Source of the DNA: Streptomyces venezuelae ATCC 10712
GTDB lineage: Bacteria; Actinomycetota; Actinomycetes; Streptomycetales; Streptomycetaceae
Assembly: GCF_008639165.1 (NCBI RefSeq)
Contig: NZ_CP029197.1
Coordinates: forward strand, 496,001-560,000
Direction of reading: 5' to 3'
DNA length: 64,000 bases
A program made the position numbers and the translations under genes. The stretch's first letter is position 1. The number at the start of each line of letters is the position of its first letter. The notes beneath the pieces are model-generated. The model ran no database searches. It was not told where the DNA came from and worked only from the letters and a program-made list of their open reading frames with translations. This document shows, piece by piece, positions 7,379 to 16,252 of this stretch.

Positions 7379-9415
7379 TTGAGCGATGCCACCGACACCA
7401 GCGGGACGGGGGCCGGCGCCGGCGTTCCGGCGCCGCGGCCCGCGCCCCCGAGCCCTCCCCCGCTGTCCCCTCCCCCCGCGAGCATCTCGGCGGGCCCCCG
7501 GGACGGGGACCTCACGGCGGAGCTGGAGGACGCCTACTGGGCGGTCCACGACGGCGCCGCCGCGCAGGCGACCGTCCGTGAGGTGCTGGCGCGGCTGCCG
7601 AGGATCATCGCGCGGATCGGGCGGCTCGCCTGGCGGGCCGACCGCGGGGCCACCGCGACCGTCGTCGGCTGCCAGCTGGCGTCGGCCGCCATGAGCGCCT
7701 TCGGTCTGATGGCCTCGGTGGCCGTGCTCCGGGAGCTGTTCGCCGAGGGCCCGACGCCCGACCGGGTCCGCGCGGCGGTCCCCCAGCTCCTCACGGTGGT
7801 CGGCTTCCTCGCCGCCCGCGCGCTGCTCGAAGCGGCCGTCGCCGTCGCCCAGGCGCGGGTCACCCCCAAGATCCGCACCGCGCTCGAATGCGAGTTCCTG
7901 CGGCTCACGGCCCACGTACGCCTGGAGGCCGTCGAGGACGCGGCCTGGCACGACGAGGTCCACCGGGCCAACGACCGGGGGCTGTACTTCGCCCGGCAGA
8001 TCGTCGGGCAGGTCGTCTCCCTCGCCTCGGCGGCCCTCGGCATCCTCGGTACGGCGGGGGTCCTCGGCGTCCTGCACCCCGCCCTCCTGCCGCTCCTGCT
8101 GCTGTCCGTCCTGCCGGTGGGCGCGGCCGCCGTGCGGGGAGCACGGGACCGGTTCCGCTCCTTCATGCGCTGGAACGCGCTCCAGCGCAGGGTCCGGGTG
8201 TTCTCCTGGCTGCTGCTCGACGTGGACGCGGCCGCCGAGCTGCGCTCGGACACCGCCCAGGGCGCGCTCCTGGCCGAGCACCGCGGGCTGACCACCAGGA
8301 TCGCCGAGGAGGACACCCGCCTCGGCACCCACTCGGCGGCGCTCAGCCTGGCGGGCCGGACGGTCGGCGGCCTCGGCACCGGGATCACGTACGCGGCCCT
8401 CGGGGCGATGCTGATCGCGGGGTGGCTGCCGCTGGCGGCCGGGGCCGGGGCGGTCCTGGCGATCCAGGCCGGGCAGGCGTCGCTGACCCGGCTCGTCGAT
8501 GTCGCGCACCTCGTGTACGAGCACGCGCTGTGGGTCGACGACCTCCTCGCCGTACAGGAGAAGTGCCGTCGGCTGCTGCCACGGCGGTCCGCGCTCCGGG
8601 CGCCGGACCAGGTGAAGACGATCAGTCTTGAGGACGTCGGGTTCACCTATCCGGGCAAGGACGCTCCGGCCCTCGACGGGATCTCGCTGCGGCTGCACGC
8701 CGGGGAGACGGTCGCGTTCGTGGGGCTGAACGGCTCGGGCAAGAGCACCTGCGCCAAGGTGCTCGCGGGGCTGTACGAGCCCCAGCGCGGCACCGTGCGG
8801 TGGGACGGCACCGACGTCGCCGAGATGGACGCCGAGTCGGTGCACGCGCGGGTCGCCTGTGTGCTCCAGGACCCGCTGCACCTGCCGTTCAGCGCCCTGG
8901 CCAACCTCACGGTGTCCACCGGCACGCTCACCGAGGCGGATCCCCAGCGCGTTCTGGACGCGGCCCGCGCCGCCGGGGCCGACCAGGTCGTCGCCGCGCT
9001 GCCCGGTCAGTGGGAGACGCTGCTCTCCAAGCGGTTCCGGGGCGGGCAGGAGCTCTCCGGCGGGCAGTGGGCGAAGATCGCCGTGGCCCGCGGTCTGTAC
9101 AAGAAGGCGCCCCTGCTGCTGCTCGACGAGCCGACCGCGAGCATGGACCCGCCGTCCGAACACGCCGTCTACGAGGCCGTGTTGCGCGGCCGGCTGCGGG
9201 AGGACCAGATCACCGTGCTCATCTCCCACCGGCTGGCCAGCGTCGTCGACTGCGACCGGATCTTCGTGTTCGACCGCGGCCGCGTGACGGAGTCAGGTTC
9301 GCACGACTCCCTGATGGCCCTCGGCGGCGCCTACGCTTCGATGTTCACCCTGCAGGCGGGCGGCTACCGCCCGCGCGACACGACGACCGGTGGCACGCCG
9401 AAGGAGACCCCGTGA
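7379..9415 (+). CDS. ABC transporter, fused membrane and ATPase domains (half-transporter)
   Basis: A 678-aa protein. The chosen start is TTG 7379, seven bases after GGAG, and gives MSDATDTSG. After a Pro/Ala-rich leader, residues ~70-380 form the six-helix transmembrane domain. The ATPase domain follows from ~410: Walker A NGSGKSTCAK, signature LSGGQWAKIAVARGL, Walker B LLLLDEPTASMDP, H-loop ISHRLAS. It would act as a dimer exporting an unknown substrate. Long runs of Pro at the N-terminus are unusual. Its stop overlaps the GTG of the MazG-like gene (GTGA), so the two are translationally coupled. Confidence 0.9.
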   Translation: MSDATDTSGTGAGAGVPAPRPAPPSPPPLSPPPASISAGPRDGDLTAELEDAYWAVHDGAAAQATVREVLARLPRIIARIGRLAWRADRGATATVVGCQLASAAMSAFGLMASVAVLRELFAEGPTPDRVRAAVPQLLTVVGFLAARALLEAAVAVAQARVTPKIRTALECEFLRLTAHVRLEAVEDAAWHDEVHRANDRGLYFARQIVGQVVSLASAALGILGTAGVLGVLHPALLPLLLLSVLPVGAAAVRGARDRFRSFMRWNALQRRVRVFSWLLLDVDAAAELRSDTAQGALLAEHRGLTTRIAEEDTRLGTHSAALSLAGRTVGGLGTGITYAALGAMLIAGWLPLAAGAGAVLAIQAGQASLTRLVDVAHLVYEHALWVDDLLAVQEKCRRLLPRRSALRAPDQVKTISLEDVGFTYPGKDAPALDGISLRLHAGETVAFVGLNGSGKSTCAKVLAGLYEPQRGTVRWDGTDVAEMDAESVHARVACVLQDPLHLPFSALANLTVSTGTLTEADPQRVLDAARAAGADQVVAALPGQWETLLSKRFRGGQELSGGQWAKIAVARGLYKKAPLLLLDEPTASMDPPSEHAVYEAVLRGRLREDQITVLISHRLASVVDCDRIFVFDRGRVTESGSHDSLMALGGAYASMFTLQAGGYRPRDTTTGGTPKETP

Positions 9416-9777
9416 GGGACGACGACCCGTGGGACACGATCCGTTCGCTCTCGGCCCTGTTCACGGAGTTCGACGCCGGACGGGGACTGACGCCGGAGGA
9501 GCAGTGGACGATGCAGGTGCTCAAGCTCACCGAGGAGGTCGGGGAGGCCGCCCAGGCGGTCATCGGAGCCCGGGCCTCGAATCCGCGCAAGGGCCGCAGC
9601 CACAGCTGGGAGCAGGTGCAGGAGGAGGTCGTCGACGCCGTGGTCACCGGCATGGTCGCGCTGACCCGCATGCGGCCCGACGACGCCCCCGAGTTCTTCG
9701 CCGCCGTCCTCGCCCGGAAGGCGGCGAAGTTCCTCCCGCACCCGCAGGACGACGGCCCGGTGGTCACGTCGCGTTGA
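9412..9777 (+). CDS. MazG-like NTP pyrophosphohydrolase family protein
   Basis: A 121-aa protein starting at GTG 9412, overlapping the ABC transporter stop by 4 bp. It carries the all-alpha NTP-PPase metal-site pattern: LTEEVGEAAQAV (ExxE) and, about 30 residues later, VQEEVVDAVVTGM (ExxD). This family hydrolyses nucleoside triphosphates to monophosphates and pyrophosphate, often as a housekeeping function. Coupling with an ABC exporter is not an arrangement I recognise. The last 14 bp overlap the convergent FtsX-type gene. Confidence 0.8.
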   Translation: MRDDDPWDTIRSLSALFTEFDAGRGLTPEEQWTMQVLKLTEEVGEAAQAVIGARASNPRKGRSHSWEQVQEEVVDAVVTGMVALTRMRPDDAPEFFAAVLARKAAKFLPHPQDDGPVVTSR

Positions 9778-10957
9778 GGGCCACCGTCGGGTGGAGGCGC
9801 GAGGCGCGGACGGCCGGGTAGAGGCCCGCGACCGCGCCGATCAGGAGGGTGGCGGCCAGACCGCCCGCGAGGGACCAGGGCGGGACGACCGCCGTCCAGC
9901 CCTGGAACCGCGCGAAGCCGTACGTCGCCGCCGCCCCGAGGAGCGCCCCGGTCGCCCCGCCGAGCGCCGAGAGCAGGAGCGACTCGGTCAGGAACTGGAG
10001 CCGGATCGCGTTGCGGGTCGCGCCGAGGGCACGCCGCAGACCGATCTCCTGGCGGCGCTCCAGGACGGAGATGACCATGGTGTTGGCCACGCCGACGCCG
10101 CCGACCAGGAGGGCCACCGCGCCGAGGCCCAGCATCAGGGTCGTCAGGCCCTTGTCGGTGGCGGCCTTGGCAGCGAGCGCGTCGGAGGGCCGGGAGACCT
10201 TCACTCCCCCTTCGCCGCCGGGGCTGATCGTGCGGGCCAGGATCGCCCGTACGTCCTCCACCGAGGCGTCCGTGGAGCGCTCGAAGACGGTGGTCGGGTG
10301 CCCGTCGAAGCCGAAGTGGCGTTCGGCGGCGGGGAATCCGACCATCGCGACCCGGTCGAGGGTGGGGACGAGTTCGAGCGGTTTGAGGATGCCGACGACG
10401 ACCACGCGGGTGTCGTTCATCATGATGGTCTCGCCGGTGCGGGTGACGCCGAGCCGTTCGGCGGCCACCGCTCCGAGGACGGTGACCGGGAGCCGTTCGC
10501 GGGCGGGGTCGAACCAGACGCCGCGGTCGACCTCGCCGCCGAGCGCGGCGAGCAGGTCGGTGCGGACCGCCTGGGTGGTGACGCCGGCGGTGCGTTCCTC
10601 GGGCACCAGGTCGCTGCGGCGGATGCGCGCGTCGACGTCGCCGGTGCCGGTGGCGTGCTGGACGGGGCCGATCCGCTCGACCATCGCGACCGCGTTCTTG
10701 GGGAGTCTGACCTCCTGGCCCAGGGCGTCCTTGCCGGCCTCCACGGTCAGGAGGTTGGTGCCGAGGCGGTCGAGCCGGGCCATCAGGTCCGCGCGGCTCG
10801 ACTCGGAGAGCCCGACGACGGCGACCATCGTCGCGATGCCGATGGCGATGCCGAGGGCCGAGAGCACCACGCGGGCGCGGCGGGCGCGGAGGCCGACGGC
10901 GCCGGTCCGGAGGACGTCGCGGGCGGGCAGCCGGGCGGGGGTGAGTGCGCGCTTCAT
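9764..10957 (-). CDS. MacB/FtsX-type ABC transporter permease
   Basis: A 397-aa protein starting at ATG 10955-10957, overlapping the stop of the ATPase gene (ATGA). One N-terminal membrane helix (VVLSALGIAIGIATMVAVVG) precedes a large extracytoplasmic MacB-like periplasmic core domain (~60-270). Three C-terminal helices follow, with the FtsX motif ERRQEIGLRRALGATR. The topology is that of mechanotransmission transporters that drive export or signalling with a separate ATPase and adaptor, both encoded directly upstream. The 3' end overlaps the MazG-like gene by 14 bp in convergent orientation. Confidence 0.9.
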   Translation of the reverse strand: MKRALTPARLPARDVLRTGAVGLRARRARVVLSALGIAIGIATMVAVVGLSESSRADLMARLDRLGTNLLTVEAGKDALGQEVRLPKNAVAMVERIGPVQHATGTGDVDARIRRSDLVPEERTAGVTTQAVRTDLLAALGGEVDRGVWFDPARERLPVTVLGAVAAERLGVTRTGETIMMNDTRVVVVGILKPLELVPTLDRVAMVGFPAAERHFGFDGHPTTVFERSTDASVEDVRAILARTISPGGEGGVKVSRPSDALAAKAATDKGLTTLMLGLGAVALLVGGVGVANTMVISVLERRQEIGLRRALGATRNAIRLQFLTESLLLSALGGATGALLGAAATYGFARFQGWTAVVPPWSLAGGLAATLLIGAVAGLYPAVRASRLHPTVALNAT

Positions 10958-11694
10958 GAAGTGACCCCGTCCTCGCGGGAGTCGGGACGTTCGTCGGCGA
11001 CGATCTCGCCGTCTTTGAAGCGGACGCGGCGCGGGAGGGAGTTCGCGATCTCGTTGTCGTGGGTGATCACGCAGATCGTGGTTCCCATGGCGTTCAGCTC
11101 GTGCAGCAGCTCCATGACGATCTCGCCGGACGCGGTGTCGAGTGCGCCCGTCGGTTCGTCGGCGAGCAGCAGCAGGGGCTCGCCGACCAGCGCGCGGGCG
11201 ATGGCCACCCGCTGCTTCTCGCCGCCGGACAGCTGGTGGGGGCGGTGGGAGCCGCGGTGGTCGAGGCGTACCCGGGCGAGCGCCGCGCGGGCCCGGGCCC
11301 GGCGTTCCCTGAGCGGTACGCCCGCGTAGAGCAGTCCGTCGGCGACGTTGTCGACGGCGTCGCGTCCCGCCGCGAGGTGGAAGTGCTGGAACACGAAGCC
11401 GATGTGGCGGGCGCGCAGGGCCGAGAGCCGGTTGTCGGAGAGCGCGGAGACCTCGTGGCCTGCGATGCGGACGGTACCGCTGGTGGGTTTGTCGAGGGTG
11501 CCCATGACGTGGAGCATGGTGGACTTGCCGGAGCCGGAGGGTCCGACGACGGCGAGCAGTTCGCCGGCGTCGACGGTGAGGTTCACGCCGCGCAGGGCGT
11601 GGACGCCGCCGGGGTACGCCTTGGTGGCGTTCCACAGCTCGACGACGGGGGTGGGCGCCGGGTGAGCGGGGGCGGGTGCGGGGGCGTGGCTCAT
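10954..11694 (-). CDS. MacB/LolD-type ABC transporter ATP-binding protein
   Basis: A 246-aa protein that powers the FtsX-type permease. The Walker A motif is GPSGSGKSTMLH, the signature LSGGEKQRVAIARAL and the Walker B LLLADEPTGALD. The LolD/MacB hallmark Q-loop region FQHFHL is present. A Pro/Ala N-terminal stretch of about 15 residues is non-conserved. The gene overlaps its neighbours by 4 bp on both sides, in the order lipoprotein, adaptor, ATPase, permease. Confidence 0.93.
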   Translation of the reverse strand: MSHAPAPAPAHPAPTPVVELWNATKAYPGGVHALRGVNLTVDAGELLAVVGPSGSGKSTMLHVMGTLDKPTSGTVRIAGHEVSALSDNRLSALRARHIGFVFQHFHLAAGRDAVDNVADGLLYAGVPLRERRARARAALARVRLDHRGSHRPHQLSGGEKQRVAIARALVGEPLLLLADEPTGALDTASGEIVMELLHELNAMGTTICVITHDNEIANSLPRRVRFKDGEIVADERPDSREDGVTS

Positions 11695-12782
11695 GACGCG
11701 GCGACTCCCACCGTGAGGCCCTCGCGCACGTCTGGGCCGCTGACCTCGATCCGGCCGTCGGCGGTCATCCCCGTCTCCACCCGTATCGTGGTGGTCGTGC
11801 CGCCCTGGACGATCTGGAGGCCGTAGCCGCCGTTCTCGCCGCGCAGGGCGAGGACCGCCTCGACCGGCACCGCGAGGACGCCCTTGCGGGACTCGCTGAC
11901 GAACCTGACGCTGACCGGCGCCTTCGTGTCCTCGCCGGAGGCGGCGCGCGTGCCGCCGTCGAGGACGACCTCGACGACGATGCCGTCCTGGCCGGCCGTG
12001 CCGTCCCCGGTGCCGGTGTCCTCGGGCCGTACGGTTCCGGCGACCCGTCCGGCGGCGGTCCTCCCGCTGGGCAGGGTGACCTCGACCTTGGTGCCCGCGG
12101 CGGTGAGGGGGCCGTCGGTCTGGTCGAGCCGGGCCCGGACGACCGGCCGGGTGGAGGCGACGGTGAGGACGGGCCGGTCCGGGCCGACCTGGTCGGCGAG
12201 GGCCGCGTCGGCGGAGACCACCTTGACCTGGCCCGGCTGGAAGACGACCTCGCCCTTGCCGACCCGGCCGGTGGGCTCCCGGTTCAGCGACTTCTGCCAC
12301 CGTTTGACGGCCGTCTCGGTGTCCTTGTCGTACCGCGTGTCGACGTACAGTCCGGCTCCGTGTCCCAAGTCGCGCAGGTTGCGCTCCAGTTGGAGGACGT
12401 CGCTGCCCCGGTCGCCGGTCTTCATCTCGCGGAACACGGGGACCGGGCCGTAGAGGAGGGTGACGGGCTTGTCGTCGAGTTCGTACAGGGCCTGCCCCCT
12501 CGTCACCGTTCTCCCCTCGGTCGCGGCGACGGTGACCGTTCCTACGACGGCGGACTTGACGGGCCTGCGCTGTGCGAAGTCGAGCGTGCCGTCGACGGTC
12601 TTGGCGCGGACGAGGTCGGTGCGGACGACGGTCGCCGTGGCGGGCGGCGCGTCGCCGCTCCGGCCGGCGGCGCCGGAGCCGGGGGCGCCGCCGAGGGGAT
12701 CGCCCAGGAGGACCACTCCCCCGGTGACGGCGGCGGCGACGGTCACGGCGCCGAGCGTGCGCAGGGCGGTGCGGCGCTTCAC
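11691..12782 (-). CDS. Membrane-fusion (HlyD/MacA-like) adaptor with peptidoglycan-binding domain
   Basis: A 363-aa protein starting at GTG 12780-12782. The N-terminal segment is a twin-Arg/Lys start followed by a hydrophobic stretch, probably a signal anchor. Residues ~60-100 form a lipoyl-like half motif (GTVTVAATEGRTVTRGQALYE). A PG_binding_1 domain (~130-180) follows, with RGSDVLQLERNLRDLG and AVKRWQKS. The C-terminal half is beta-barrel-like, as in MacA-type adaptors. In Gram-positives such adaptors work outside the membrane with a MacB-type permease. The start overlaps the lipoprotein stop by 4 bp. Confidence 0.85.
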   Translation of the reverse strand: MKRRTALRTLGAVTVAAAVTGGVVLLGDPLGGAPGSGAAGRSGDAPPATATVVRTDLVRAKTVDGTLDFAQRRPVKSAVVGTVTVAATEGRTVTRGQALYELDDKPVTLLYGPVPVFREMKTGDRGSDVLQLERNLRDLGHGAGLYVDTRYDKDTETAVKRWQKSLNREPTGRVGKGEVVFQPGQVKVVSADAALADQVGPDRPVLTVASTRPVVRARLDQTDGPLTAAGTKVEVTLPSGRTAAGRVAGTVRPEDTGTGDGTAGQDGIVVEVVLDGGTRAASGEDTKAPVSVRFVSESRKGVLAVPVEAVLALRGENGGYGLQIVQGGTTTTIRVETGMTADGRIEVSGPDVREGLTVGVAAS

Positions 12783-13429
12783 TGCATGCCGTCCAGACCG
12801 TCGAGCAGCTTCGCCTTGCACGCCTCGCGGGCCTGCTTGTACGCCGGTGAGCCGCTGTCGATGGCCGGGTCGGCCGGGTTCGGGTCGCCGCCCGGCTGGG
12901 CGTTGCCGCCGCTCATCGTCGGGTTGGTGAACCGGGAGATGCCGTTGTCCCGCATGCACTTGGCGTGCGCCAGCATCGACTCGTAGTCCTTCTGCTGGTC
13001 GCGGGCCGGCTCGGCCTGCATGACCTTCTGGAGTTCGGGGACGCAGACGCCGTTCCGGCCGCCCTTGGCCGCTTCCATCTGGCCGGGCCTTGAGGAGATC
13101 TCCTCGACCTTGCCCCAGTCGAGGTGGCCGCTGAGCTTGGGGTCGGGGAAGTCCTGGTAGCCGCCCTTGACGCGCATGCACCGGACGTAGGCGAGCTGGG
13201 CGTCGTAGAAGGCGCTCTTCCCGGCGGGCCGGGCGCTCGGGCCCGCGGTGTCCTTCGCGGCGGGGGTGGCCGTAACGGTCTCCGGTACGGAGGCGATGGC
13301 GTCGTTCTTCGGTGCGCCCCCGGCGCCGTCACCGCCGCCGCAGGCGACGGTGAGGACGAGGACGGGGAGCGCGGCGAGCGCGGTCAGGCGCAGCCGGGCG
13401 GGGACGCGGGAGGTTGTCTGCTGGCTCAT
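12779..13429 (-). CDS. Secreted lipoprotein, first gene of the export operon
   Basis: A 216-aa protein starting at ATG 13427-13429. A signal peptide ends in the lipobox LTVAC (Cys about residue 30), so it is predicted to be lipid-anchored. The mature part has two similar Cys-containing motifs, YVRCMRVKGGYQDFPDP and HAKCMRDNGISRFTNP, which look like an internal duplication. This pattern is common in actinobacterial lipoproteins found upstream of MacAB-like operons. The exact role is unknown; it may bind substrate or sense the envelope. The gene is divergent from the two-component operon, which may control it. Confidence 0.8.
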   Translation of the reverse strand: MSQQTTSRVPARLRLTALAALPVLVLTVACGGGDGAGGAPKNDAIASVPETVTATPAAKDTAGPSARPAGKSAFYDAQLAYVRCMRVKGGYQDFPDPKLSGHLDWGKVEEISSRPGQMEAAKGGRNGVCVPELQKVMQAEPARDQQKDYESMLAHAKCMRDNGISRFTNPTMSGGNAQPGGDPNPADPAIDSGSPAYKQAREACKAKLLDGLDGMQ

Positions 13430-13563
13430 GTCCCTCACCCTCGCCAGGACACGTGATGGCGGTTCCATGGGGACATGATGGGAACGTAACAATGCCTCCG
13501 ACCTGGGCGTCGACCCCCTCCCGGGGCCGCCGCGGGGTCCGTGCGGCACCCATAATCGACCGC

Positions 13564-14259
13564 ATGCCGCATGTACTGCTCATCGAGGACGACGCGTCCG
13601 TCCGGGACGGAATGGAGCTCGTGCTGCGCCGCCACGGGTACGGCGTCGACACGGCGGCCACCGGGGAGGAGGCGCTCGCGCTGCTCGACGCCCCGGAGGG
13701 GGCGAGGGTCGAGCTGGCCGTCCTCGACCTGATGCTGCCGGGGATGGACGGCTTCGAGGTGTGCCGGCGCATCCGCGCCCGCACGGCGACGCTGCCGGTC
13801 ATCATGCTGACCGCGCGAGGCGACGACCACGACATCGTGACGGGTCTTGAGGCGGGCGCCGACGACTACGTGGTGAAGCCGGTCACCGCGCCCGTCCTGG
13901 AGGCCCGGATCCGGGCCGCGCTGCGGCGCGCGGAGCCGTCCGCGGTGAGCCGGGTGGCCGGGGCCGACCTCGCGGGGCTCGTCATCGACCGGGCCGCGCT
14001 GACCGTCACCAAGCACGGCGTCCCCGTCCCGCTGCCGCCCACCGAGCTGCGGCTGCTGCTCGAACTTTCCGCCTCCCCCGGCCGGGTCCTCAGTCGCGAA
14101 CAGCTCCTCGCCTCGGTCTGGGACCACACCTTCCTCGGTGACTCCCGGCTGGTGGACGCGGCGGTCGGCCGGCTGCGGGCCAAGCTGGAGGACGTGCCGG
14201 CCCGGCCGCGGTACGTGCAGACGGTACGGGGCTTCGGCTACCGCTTCGGGCCGCTGTGA
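13564..14259 (+). CDS. OmpR/PhoB-family response regulator
   Basis: A 231-aa protein. The receiver domain (1-118) carries the acidic pair in IEDDAS, the phosphoacceptor Asp in VLDLMLPGMDG, and Lys in VKPVTAP. The winged-helix DNA-binding domain (~135-231) ends VQTVRGFGYRFGPL. The start ATG 13564 gives MPHVLLIEDD. It overlaps the kinase gene by 4 bp (GTGA) and is divergent from the lipoprotein/ABC operon, a layout typical of a two-component system controlling a neighbouring exporter. Confidence 0.95.
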   Translation: MPHVLLIEDDASVRDGMELVLRRHGYGVDTAATGEEALALLDAPEGARVELAVLDLMLPGMDGFEVCRRIRARTATLPVIMLTARGDDHDIVTGLEAGADDYVVKPVTAPVLEARIRAALRRAEPSAVSRVAGADLAGLVIDRAALTVTKHGVPVPLPPTELRLLLELSASPGRVLSREQLLASVWDHTFLGDSRLVDAAVGRLRAKLEDVPARPRYVQTVRGFGYRFGPL

Positions 14260-15749
14260 GGGGCCGTGGGCGCGGCGGTCGCTCCCGGCGGCTCGTCGGC
14301 GGTCTCCGGACCCGGCTCGTCGTGACGTTCGTCGTGGTCGCGCTCGTCAGCGCGGTGACCGCGACCGCGCTCGCCTACCGGGACGCGCGCACCGCCGTCC
14401 TGCGGCGCACCCAGGACGCCGCCGTGGACGACGTCAGGACGCGGGTCACCGCGGTCGCCGCCGACTTCGACCTGCCGCCCGACCAGCGCGCGCTGTCCCG
14501 GTTCGCGGCGAAGATCTCGGACGGCCTCGGCGCCCGCCTCGTGGTCGCCCGTCACCGGGACCTGGTGGCGGCCTCGGACCCGCTGGCGGACACGGACGGC
14601 CGGATCACCGTCGCGCTGCGGTCGGCCGTACGCGCCGGGGACGGGGCCAGGTTCCAGCGGGTGACGTGGCGGGACGAGCCGTATCTGGTGGTCGGCATGC
14701 CCGTGACGTACGCGGACGGGGACCGCCGCGCCTCCGGCCTCGAGGTCTTCGTGATCACCGATCTCCGGGCCGAACGCGACGACACCGCGGCCCTGTTGGA
14801 CTCCGTGCGGACGGGCATCCTGCCCGTGGTCGCGCTGGCCGCCGTGCTGGCGCTGCTCGCGGCCGGGACGGTGCTGCGTCCGGTGCGGAAGCTGGGGCGG
14901 GCCACCAGGTCGCTCGCGGCGGGCGAGCTGGGCAGCCGGGTCGCGGTCCGGGGCCACGACGAACTCGCCGATCTGGCGCGGACGTTCAACGAGACGGCGG
15001 ACGCCCTCCAGGCCTCCGACGCCCGGCTGCGCGACCAGGAGGCGAAGGCGCGCCGCTTCGTGGCGGACGTGTCGCACGAACTGCGCACGCCGCTCGCGGC
15101 GATGACGATGGTCGCGACCGTCCTGGAGGAGGACGCCGACCAGCTGCCGCCCGACGCGGCCCGGGCGGCCCGGACCGTGGGCGCGGAGACGGCCCGTCTC
15201 TCCCGGCTCGTGGAGGACCTGATGGAGATCTCCCGCTTCGACGCGAACGCGGTCGAACTGAACGCGGCCGAGACCGATCTGGCGGACACCGTACGGGCGT
15301 CGCTCGCGCTGCGCGGGTGGACGGACCGGGTGGAGGTCCGCCTCGACGAGGGCGTCCGGGCGGTGGTCGACCGGCGGCGCGTCGACGTGATCGTCGCGAA
15401 CCTGGTGGGCAACGCGCTGCGGCACGGCGCGCCGCCGGTCGTCGTGACCCTCGGCACAGGCGTCGCGGCGGACGGCGGCGCGCGGGTGGCGCTGGAGGTC
15501 GCCGACCACGGCCCGGGCCTGCCGCCGGAGGCGCGGGAGCGGGTCTTCGACCGGTTCTACAAGGCGGACACGGCCCGCACCCGGAGCGCGTCCGACACCG
15601 GTGGGCAGGGCAGCGGCCTCGGCACGGCGATCGCGCTGGAGAACGCCCGTCTGCACGGCGGCACGATCGAGGTCGCCGAAGGCCCGGAGGGCGGCGCGGT
15701 GTTCACCCTGCGGCTGCCCCTGCGGCGTACCGGAGAGGACACGGAGTGA
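14256..15749 (+). CDS. Two-component sensor histidine kinase
   Basis: A 497-aa protein starting at GTG 14256. There are two membrane helices (~20-42 and ~185-205) around an extracytoplasmic sensor of about 140 residues. The HAMP domain is at ~207-260, the H-box DVSHELRTPLAAM at ~270, and the HATPase domain has N-box LVGNALRHG, G1 DHGPGLP and G2 GQGSGLGTAIA. It phosphorylates the regulator encoded just upstream. Regulator, kinase and lipoprotein overlap by 4 bp each, indicating one transcript. Confidence 0.95.
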   Translation: MRGRGRGGRSRRLVGGLRTRLVVTFVVVALVSAVTATALAYRDARTAVLRRTQDAAVDDVRTRVTAVAADFDLPPDQRALSRFAAKISDGLGARLVVARHRDLVAASDPLADTDGRITVALRSAVRAGDGARFQRVTWRDEPYLVVGMPVTYADGDRRASGLEVFVITDLRAERDDTAALLDSVRTGILPVVALAAVLALLAAGTVLRPVRKLGRATRSLAAGELGSRVAVRGHDELADLARTFNETADALQASDARLRDQEAKARRFVADVSHELRTPLAAMTMVATVLEEDADQLPPDAARAARTVGAETARLSRLVEDLMEISRFDANAVELNAAETDLADTVRASLALRGWTDRVEVRLDEGVRAVVDRRRVDVIVANLVGNALRHGAPPVVVTLGTGVAADGGARVALEVADHGPGLPPEARERVFDRFYKADTARTRSASDTGGQGSGLGTAIALENARLHGGTIEVAEGPEGGAVFTLRLPLRRTGEDTE

Positions 15750-16240
15750 GGGTACGGGCGGGGGTGCTGCTCGGCGTGCTCGGGACGGCCCTGGTGGGGT
15801 GCGGAGTCCAGCCGACCGGGGTGATAGGCGCGGGTGAACCGGCGACCGGGCTCACCCGCGGGGTCAGGCTGTACTTCGCGTCCGACGCGGGCCTGCGGAG
15901 TGTGCCCGTGCTCGACCGGGAGGTGACGGACCTCGGCTCGGTGGTGAAGCTGCTCGCCGCCGGTCCGCCGCCCGCCGAGCGGCGGGACGGCCTGACCAAC
16001 CTGGTCGACATCGGCGGCTACACGGTGACCGGCCGGGGCACGGGGGTGACGGTCCGGCTCGAGGGGCCGTACCCGGGGTCGGGCCGCGACCAGGGGACGG
16101 GGCAGCTGGTGTGCTCGCTGGCGCGGGCCCAGTCCGTCCTGGACCCGAAGGTCAGGGCGGACGACGTGCGGGTCACGCTGGTACCGCCGGAGGGCCCGGG
16201 CCTCGGTCCCTACCGGTGTGCCGAGTTCCTCGACCGATAG
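15746..16240 (+). CDS. Lipoprotein of the two-component operon (GerMN-like)
   Basis: A 164-aa protein starting at GTG 15746. The signal peptide ends in lipobox LVGC (Cys ~19). The mature region resembles a GerMN-type fold (VRLYFASDAGLRSVP followed by VVKLLAAGPP). The operon order regulator-kinase-lipoprotein recalls MtrA-MtrB-LpqB and Cse-type systems, in which the lipoprotein tunes the kinase. The protein is far shorter than LpqB, so it is not that protein. The tuning role is inferred from context only. Confidence 0.75.
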   Translation: MRVRAGVLLGVLGTALVGCGVQPTGVIGAGEPATGLTRGVRLYFASDAGLRSVPVLDREVTDLGSVVKLLAAGPPPAERRDGLTNLVDIGGYTVTGRGTGVTVRLEGPYPGSGRDQGTGQLVCSLARAQSVLDPKVRADDVRVTLVPPEGPGLGPYRCAEFLDR

Positions 16241-16252
16241 CGGCCGGGCGTC

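Noticed and set aside
15746..16240. LpqB of an MtrAB-LpqB operon
   Set aside because: The protein is 164 residues, far shorter than LpqB, although a GerMN-like stretch is present.
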